Assembly (NCBI GenBank): GCA_949286445.1
Contig: CASECL010000189.1
Location: 1-10,396 of the forward strand
Length of the DNA: 10,396 nucleotides
Source: an uncultured bacterium
GTDB lineage: Bacteria > Verrucomicrobiota > Lentisphaeria > Victivallales > Victivallaceae
Direction of reading: 5' to 3'
Both the position numbers and the translations under genes were made by a program. The notes beneath the pieces are model-generated. The model did no database searches, was not told the origin of the DNA, and saw nothing but the letters and a program-made list of their open reading frames with translations. The number at the start of each line of letters is the position of its first letter. The stretch's first letter is position 1. Below, piece by piece: positions 6,872-10,396 of the stretch.

Positions 6872-6897
6872 CGCCGCTGCCGTAACGGGCTGCGGCG
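6872..6897 (+). other. Imperfect GC-rich hairpin just upstream of hisD
   Basis: CGCCGC (6872-6877) pairs with GCGGCG (6892-6897). After a T-T mismatch GCC (6879-6881) pairs with GGC (6888-6890) around the loop GTAACG. A T-run precedes the hairpin rather than following it, so it is not an intrinsic terminator on either strand. The hisD ribosome binding site begins 11 bases later, so it could affect hisD translation or mRNA processing. Confidence 0.45.
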
Positions 6898-6922
6898 GCA
6901 TGAAATCAGGAGGCATATAATT

Positions 6923-8218
6923 ATGAAAGTAATCAATTTCCGTGATGCGGACTTTGCCGCTGAACTGAAAAAACTTTATAATCGCAATGGTTTTCCGGAG
7001 GCGACGGCAGAGGCGGCGGCCCGGATCTTCACTGATGTAAAAAAACGCGGCAATGCCGCGGTAATTGAATATGCCGCCAAATTCGACAAAGTTTCACTCA
7101 CCCCCGGCACGTTCCGGGTGACGGAGGCGGAAATTGAAGAGGCGGAAGAAGACGTCAGCGAGGAAAACAAGGAGGCTATCCGTTTTGCTTTTGCCAACAT
7201 CGTGGATTTTGCCCGCCGCCGGATCCCGCAGGATTGGCAGTACTCACCGCGTGAAGGAGTGACACTGGGAGAAAAATTTGTTCCCATTGACCGGGTGGGA
7301 GTGTATATTCCCGGAGGTACGGCACCTCTGGTTTCCACCGTGCTGCACACTGCGGGCATTGCCAAAGCATCAGAGGTAAAGGAAATTGTCGCAGTAACTC
7401 CGCCGCGGCAGAATGGGGAAATTCATCCGGAAACACTTTTTGCCATGAAGACCGCCGGGGTGACGGAGATTTACCGGCTGGGCGGAGTTTACGGCGTGGC
7501 CGCCCTCGCCTGCGGTACGTCAACTATAAAGAAGGTGGAAAAGATCGTCGGCCCGGGCAATGCCTATGTTACCGCGGCAAAACGCCTTGCCTACGGGGAC
7601 TGCGCCATTGATATGGTAGCCGGGCCGTCGGAGATAATGGTTATTGCAGATGCTTCCACTGACATTGCTGCGGTGGCGGCGGATCTGCTCAGCCAGGCGG
7701 AGCATGGCAGCGGGTTGGAACAGTCGGTTCTGGTAACTACTGATCCGGAGATGCCGGAAAAGGTTCAAAAGGAAATTGAACGCCAACTGGAAACCCTCTC
7801 CCGCCGTGCCATGGTGGAAAAAGTATTGAAAAACGGCACTTTCATGATCGTCTGCGAAAATCTTGAAGCCGCCGCTGAGATTGCCGGAAATTACGCTCCG
7901 GAACACTTGGAGATCATGACGGAAAATCCCGCTGCAGTGGCAGCCGGAGTCAAAGCCGCCGGAGCAATTTTCCTGGGACAGTGGACACCGGAATCCATGG
8001 GTGATTTCTGTGCCGGACCGTCGCATGTACTGCCTACCGCCGGAAGCGCGAAGTTTTTCAGCGGACTGCGCACGGAGGAATTTTTCCGCCGCAGCAGCAT
8101 TGTAGAATACTCCAGCGAAGCACTGAAAAGAGAGAACAAGTACATCGAGGCCTTCGGCAGAATGGAAGGTCTTGACGCCCACGGCCGCGCCGGGACAATG
8201 CGGCTGAAAAAGGATTGA
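6923..8218 (+). CDS. hisD: Histidinol dehydrogenase HisD
   Basis: Catalyses the last two steps of histidine synthesis, L-histidinol to L-histidine through histidinaldehyde with two NAD+, as a zinc-dependent homodimer in the cytoplasm. At 431 residues it is full length. The zinc ligands are in place: Gln258 and His261 in LLSQAEH, Asp361 in MGDFCAGPSH, and His420 in LDAHGRAG. The catalytic Glu327/His328 pair lies in YAPEHLE. The NAD/substrate segments GVYIPGGTAPLVSTV (126-140), GPGNAYVTAAK (210-220) and DMVAGPSEI (230-238) are intact. The residue after QAEH is Gly rather than the usual Asp, with no obvious consequence. A strong AGGAGG (6908-6913) is nine bases before the ATG. The gene is 83 bp after the radical SAM gene and no other his gene is near, so histidine genes are probably scattered in this genome. 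Confidence 0.98.
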   Translation: MKVINFRDADFAAELKKLYNRNGFPEATAEAAARIFTDVKKRGNAAVIEYAAKFDKVSLTPGTFRVTEAEIEEAEEDVSEENKEAIRFAFANIVDFARRRIPQDWQYSPREGVTLGEKFVPIDRVGVYIPGGTAPLVSTVLHTAGIAKASEVKEIVAVTPPRQNGEIHPETLFAMKTAGVTEIYRLGGVYGVAALACGTSTIKKVEKIVGPGNAYVTAAKRLAYGDCAIDMVAGPSEIMVIADASTDIAAVAADLLSQAEHGSGLEQSVLVTTDPEMPEKVQKEIERQLETLSRRAMVEKVLKNGTFMIVCENLEAAAEIAGNYAPEHLEIMTENPAAVAAGVKAAGAIFLGQWTPESMGDFCAGPSHVLPTAGSAKFFSGLRTEEFFRRSSIVEYSSEALKRENKYIEAFGRMEGLDAHGRAGTMRLKKD

Positions 8219-8228
8219 CCGGAAATTT

Positions 8229-8267
8229 GCCGCCGCATGTCAAAGACGCAGGGCGGCGGAAAATTTT
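8229..8267 (+). terminator. Possible hisD terminator
   Basis: GCCGCC (8229-8234) pairs with GGCGGC (8252-8257), with an additional inner GC/GC pairing, 11 bases after the hisD stop. The following sequence is GGAAAATTTTC, so the T-run is only four bases and is displaced by six. It is a plausible but weak intrinsic terminator. Confidence 0.45.
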
Positions 8268-8344
8268 CTGCCGGCTCTGCCGGGCCGTGATGATGCAGGA
8301 GAAAAATTGAAACTGATTTAATAAATTTATAACCGTTTTATTCT

Positions 8345-8374
8345 GCCCGGCGGACTTTAGTTCCGACCGGGTTT
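8345..8374 (+). terminator. Terminator-like stem-loop between hisD and MATE
   Basis: CCCGG-CGGA (8346-8354) pairs with TCCG-A-CCGGG (8362-8371), nine pairs with one bulged A, around the 7-nt loop CTTTAGT. A G-T pair can close the base. TTT follows directly, then a further TTTTTT at about 8382-8387 after a short GC stretch. The stem is strong but the T-tract is interrupted. Confidence 0.45.
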
Positions 8375-8488
8375 CGCGGTATTTTTTACCGGAAATGTTT
8401 TTTCTTTTATCTCCTGTTTTGATTTTTCCGGACAGGCAACTGGATTATCAAAGAGGAATGTTATTTCAAATGCGCCCACGTCAACCGA

Positions 8489-8517
8489 AAAGATACCGTA
8501 GATAAACGATTATCTTT
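8489..8517. repeat. Nested dyad with two exclusive pairings
   Basis: AAAGATA (8489-8495) is the reverse complement of TATCTTT (8511-8517). AGATAA (8500-8505) is the reverse complement of TTATCT (8510-8515) with loop ACGA. The two pairings share the right arm and cannot form together. The element is about 105 bases upstream of the putative MATE -35 box, so a protein-binding site is as likely as an RNA switch. Confidence 0.45.
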
Positions 8518-8621
8518 CAGGCTGAAAAAACTTTATTAAAAGAGTTAAAAAGGCCTTTCCCGGCAGGGGAGCATATCTTGAAGAGAGATGGATTTATTTT
8601 GTTTTTTCACCTGTTTCAGGG

Positions 8622-8649
8622 TTGAAATTACCATAACACGGGTTATATT
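8622..8649 (+). promoter_or_regulatory. Sigma70-like promoter at the MATE start
   Basis: TTGAAA (8622-8627) and TATATT (8644-8649) are separated by 16 bases, close to the consensus hexamers. Transcription would begin around 8656, only about three bases before the ATG at 8659, which would make the message nearly leaderless. The weak ribosome binding site ahead of that ATG fits this. Confidence 0.45.
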
Positions 8650-8658
8650 AGCCGGAAA

Positions 8659-10074
8659 ATGAATACGGAAACTGAAAGACTGGGAACTGATCCCATACTG
8701 CCTCTCATCACCCGTCTGGCGATTCCAGCAATGGCCGGACTGCTGGTGGGAAATCTTTATGTCATGGTGGACCGGGTGTTTGTCGGCCGCTATGTCGGTG
8801 AAATCGGACTGGCGGCAATGACTGCGGTAATGCCGATAACAATGATTGTCTGGGGCATTGCCATACTTATCGGCCGCGGCAGTCAGGTGCTTTATTCCAT
8901 TGCCCTGGGCCAGGGGCGGATTAAACGGGTCCGCCAGATCTTCGGTCAGAACATCGCTCTGGCACTTACTGCGGCGGCAATTATTACTGTATTCGGGCTG
9001 ACCTATCTGGATGAAATTCTTTTCTTTTTCGGTCTGACGGAAAATGCGCTTGAGGCGGGGAGAGCATATCTTTCAGTCTCATTATACGGGACTGTATTCG
9101 TTATGATCGGCTTTCAGAATAACTTCATCCGCGCCGAAGGGTATTCCACGCTGGCAATGTTCACCCAGATTATCGGGGCGGTTATCAATGTAGTTCTGGA
9201 CTGGCTTTTTGTTGCCAAACTGGGAAAAAGCATTGCCGGGGCGGCCTGGGCCACCATTATTGCCCAGGGGTGTTCCGCGGCGTGGGTTACCAGCTTTTTC
9301 CTGTCCGGCAAATCAATCTCCAAAATAGACTGGCGTTATATCCGGTTTTACTCCATCAAGCGGGTAGGCAAAACTCTTTACAACGGGATATCACCCTGCG
9401 CTATAGGGTTATCCGGCAGTCTGATCTGGACGGTGCAGAACCGGATGCTTGCGCTTCATGGCGGGGCATTGGCACTTGCGGCGTTCGGTGTGATCTTGAC
9501 GGTTTCACAATTTCTCTTCACTCCGGTATTCGGCATCTGCATGGGTATGCAGCCGGTAACCGGATTTAATTTCGGGGCGGAAAAATACGGCCGGGTACTC
9601 AAGGCGTTTAAGGTTTCCTGTATTCTCGGTGCGGTCATCGGATTGCCGACCTGGATACTGGTGATGCTTTTTCCTTATCACACCATGTCTATATTTGTAG
9701 GCAATCATCCGGAACTGATCGATTTAGGCGGTCGCTCAATGCGTTACTATATTATGCTGGCTCCGCTGGGGGCGGGAATAACTATTTTTGTTTCCCAGTA
9801 TTTTCAATCAGTCAGCAAGCCGCTGCTGGCACTTACCATCGGGCTCTGCCGGCAAATGCTTTTTGAACTTCCGCTGGCCTTGATACTGCCTAATTTCTTT
9901 GGCTACAACGGGGTGGTTTTCGCCGCTCCGGCGGGAGACTGCATTGCTTCAGTGCTGGCATTTCTGCTGATGCGCAAAGAAATCGGGCACTTAGTGAAAC
10001 TTATCCAGGAAAAATGCAGTAAAATACCGGATAAAACTTCTCCGTCTGCCGGGATTGCTGACTGCATCCAGTAA
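8659..10074 (+). CDS. MATE-family (MatE) multidrug/cation antiporter
   Basis: An inner-membrane exporter of 471 residues that would use a Na+ or H+ gradient to extrude cationic or other small molecules. It shows the 12-helix, two-half MATE plan. The N-terminus RLGTDPILPLITRLAIPAM is typical, and the first helix pair contains LYVMVDRVFVGRYVG (33-47). The first half continues with GRGSQVLYSIALGQG (72-86) and AEGYSTLAMFTQIIGAVINVVLDW (about 159-182). The second half carries the hallmark GMQPVTGFNFGAEKY (296-310). The last helices end at about 437, and a polar tail of about 30 residues follows. The substrate cannot be read from the sequence. The start is set by the family N-terminus; there is no good Shine-Dalgarno (only CCGGAAA immediately before the ATG), and a promoter-like element ends nine bases upstream. 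It appears to be a separate transcription unit from hisD. Confidence 0.95.
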   Translation: MNTETERLGTDPILPLITRLAIPAMAGLLVGNLYVMVDRVFVGRYVGEIGLAAMTAVMPITMIVWGIAILIGRGSQVLYSIALGQGRIKRVRQIFGQNIALALTAAAIITVFGLTYLDEILFFFGLTENALEAGRAYLSVSLYGTVFVMIGFQNNFIRAEGYSTLAMFTQIIGAVINVVLDWLFVAKLGKSIAGAAWATIIAQGCSAAWVTSFFLSGKSISKIDWRYIRFYSIKRVGKTLYNGISPCAIGLSGSLIWTVQNRMLALHGGALALAAFGVILTVSQFLFTPVFGICMGMQPVTGFNFGAEKYGRVLKAFKVSCILGAVIGLPTWILVMLFPYHTMSIFVGNHPELIDLGGRSMRYYIMLAPLGAGITIFVSQYFQSVSKPLLALTIGLCRQMLFELPLALILPNFFGYNGVVFAAPAGDCIASVLAFLLMRKEIGHLVKLIQEKCSKIPDKTSPSAGIADCIQ

Positions 10075-10108
10075 AAAATAATTCTTCATTGCCGTTTTTT
10101 ATTTGCAT

Positions 10109-10137
10109 TTGAATTTTTCGGTGCTATCTTCTAATAT
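10109..10137 (+). promoter_or_regulatory. Sigma70-like promoter for the candidate small RNA
   Basis: TTGAAT (10109-10114) and TAATAT (10132-10137) are separated by exactly 17 bases in an AT-rich stretch just after the MATE gene. The expected start of transcription is near 10143-10145, at the 5' edge of the first hairpin. Confidence 0.55.
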
Positions 10138-10143
10138 CAGAAC

Positions 10144-10247
10144 GCCGCTGGGCGTGCGTATGAAAATTCCGGTGCGGCGGCTGGCAGAGTGACTGCCTCG
10201 GTGAGCAAAATCTGATTTCATCCGGATTTATCACCGGGCGGTTTTTT
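10144..10247 (+). ncRNA. Candidate three-hairpin small RNA or attenuated leader
   Basis: Directly downstream of a good promoter-like element lie three consecutive stems. CGCCGC (10143-10148) pairs with GCGGCG (10174-10179). GGCAG (10183-10187) pairs with CTGCC (10193-10197) around AGTGA. CTCGGTGA (10197-10204) pairs with TCACCGGG (10231-10238), with an inner AAATC (10208-10212)/GATTT (10225-10229) stem. Six T residues follow at 10242-10247. The layout of promoter, compact fold and terminator suggests a transcript of about 104 nt. It matches no RNA family I can recognise (not 6S, tmRNA, SRP RNA or a riboswitch I know). An alternative is a leader that attenuates a gene beyond the window. A 10-codon frame (MKIPVRRLAE, 10160-10192) lies inside but has no ribosome binding site. 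Confidence 0.45.
10197..10247 (+). terminator. Intrinsic terminator-like stem with T-run
   Basis: An 8-bp stem with one G-T pair (10197-10204 with 10231-10238) is extended inward by a 5-bp stem across a small internal loop. CGG and then six T residues (10242-10247) follow. The two-part stem is long for a terminator, but the T-run is the best in the window. Confidence 0.5.
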
Positions 10248-10396
10248 CAGTTTGCGCGGCGTTATACCGGGCAACTTCAAGCCGGACAAGGGGGAAATAT
10301 CAAGGGAGTCAAAATCAAAGAACAGCCGAAACTGAAATCTGGATTTATCAAAGCAGTTGGCAGGGATGAAGCGGTGGAAAACCGGAAATATCAAGA
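10248..10396. other. Right-edge region without a confident gene
   Basis: One forward frame stays open from 10164 to the end (about 77 codons) but contains no ATG, GTG or TTG before the last few codons, so I do not call it. An ATG at 10366 is open to the edge but has no spaced ribosome binding site. The stretch carries variants of GGA(AA/TT)TATCA at 10224, 10293, 10341 and 10384; the copies at 10293 and 10384 are identical over 12 bases (GGAAATATCAAG). Confidence 0.5.

Larger units (their letters stand above)
8219..8658. other. Gene-free spacer between hisD and the MATE gene
   Basis: These 440 bases contain no supported gene. In order they hold a GC hairpin with a short T-run right after hisD (8229-8267), a second terminator-like stem (8345-8374), a dyad with two alternative pairings (8489-8517), the palindrome AAAGGCCTTT (8549-8558), and a promoter-like pair of hexamers next to the MATE start (8622-8649). 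Confidence 0.6.

Noticed and set aside
10160..10192. Leader-peptide-like frame MKIPVRRLAE
   Set aside because: No Shine-Dalgarno and only two adjacent Arg codons; noted as an alternative reading of the candidate small RNA but not called as a gene.
10164..10396. About 77 codons open to the right edge in one forward frame
   Set aside because: No ATG, GTG or TTG start until the last few codons, and it overlaps a promoter-hairpin-terminator arrangement; an open run of this length is not rare by chance.

Overview
The window looks like chromosomal DNA from a Gram-negative anaerobe of the PVC superphylum, most likely Lentisphaerota (Victivallis-like). This placement is an inference from three things: a membrane-tethered bacterial Ser/Thr kinase with a DWG in place of DFG, an anaerobic sulfatase-maturase-type radical SAM protein (sulfatase-rich anaerobes carry these), and an ADP-heptose-type TibC/Aah glycosyltransferase. 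No 16S or other rRNA marker is present. All seven confident protein genes lie on the + strand.

Layout. Positions 1-126 hold a 23-bp non-coding tandem repeat that runs off the left edge and decays to the right. Positions 127-660 are gene-free, followed by clpP (661-1251). A second gene-free stretch (1252-1886), rich in inverted repeats, separates clpP from clpX (1887-3179). A tight same-strand run follows: clpX, a Ser/Thr protein kinase (3225-4301), a TibC-family glycosyltransferase (4360-5724), a radical SAM/SPASM protein (5724-6839, overlapping the previous stop by one base) and hisD (6923-8218). After a 440-bp spacer with two terminator-like hairpins comes a MATE exporter (8659-10074). The right edge carries a promoter, a compact three-hairpin region ending in a T-run (candidate small RNA or attenuated leader, about 10144-10247), and no confident gene after that.

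How the parts relate. ClpP and ClpX form the ATP-dependent ClpXP protease, although here their genes are 635 bp apart. The glycosyltransferase and radical SAM genes are translationally coupled, so the two modifying enzymes are made together; both belong to families that alter Ser/Cys side chains of surface or secreted proteins. The kinase upstream could be a regulator in the same transcript. HisD (last two steps of histidine synthesis) and the MATE pump look like unrelated neighbours.

The most striking observation is in the kinase. The invariant beta-3 lysine is Ala71, while a lysine (Lys54) sits at the third-glycine position of the glycine-rich loop. This is the same lysine relocation that defines eukaryotic WNK kinases. 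Other points are the coupled TibC-like/radical SAM pair with no autotransporter acceptor beside it, the candidate small RNA at the right edge, and a strong excess of CCGG over GGCC in non-coding DNA.
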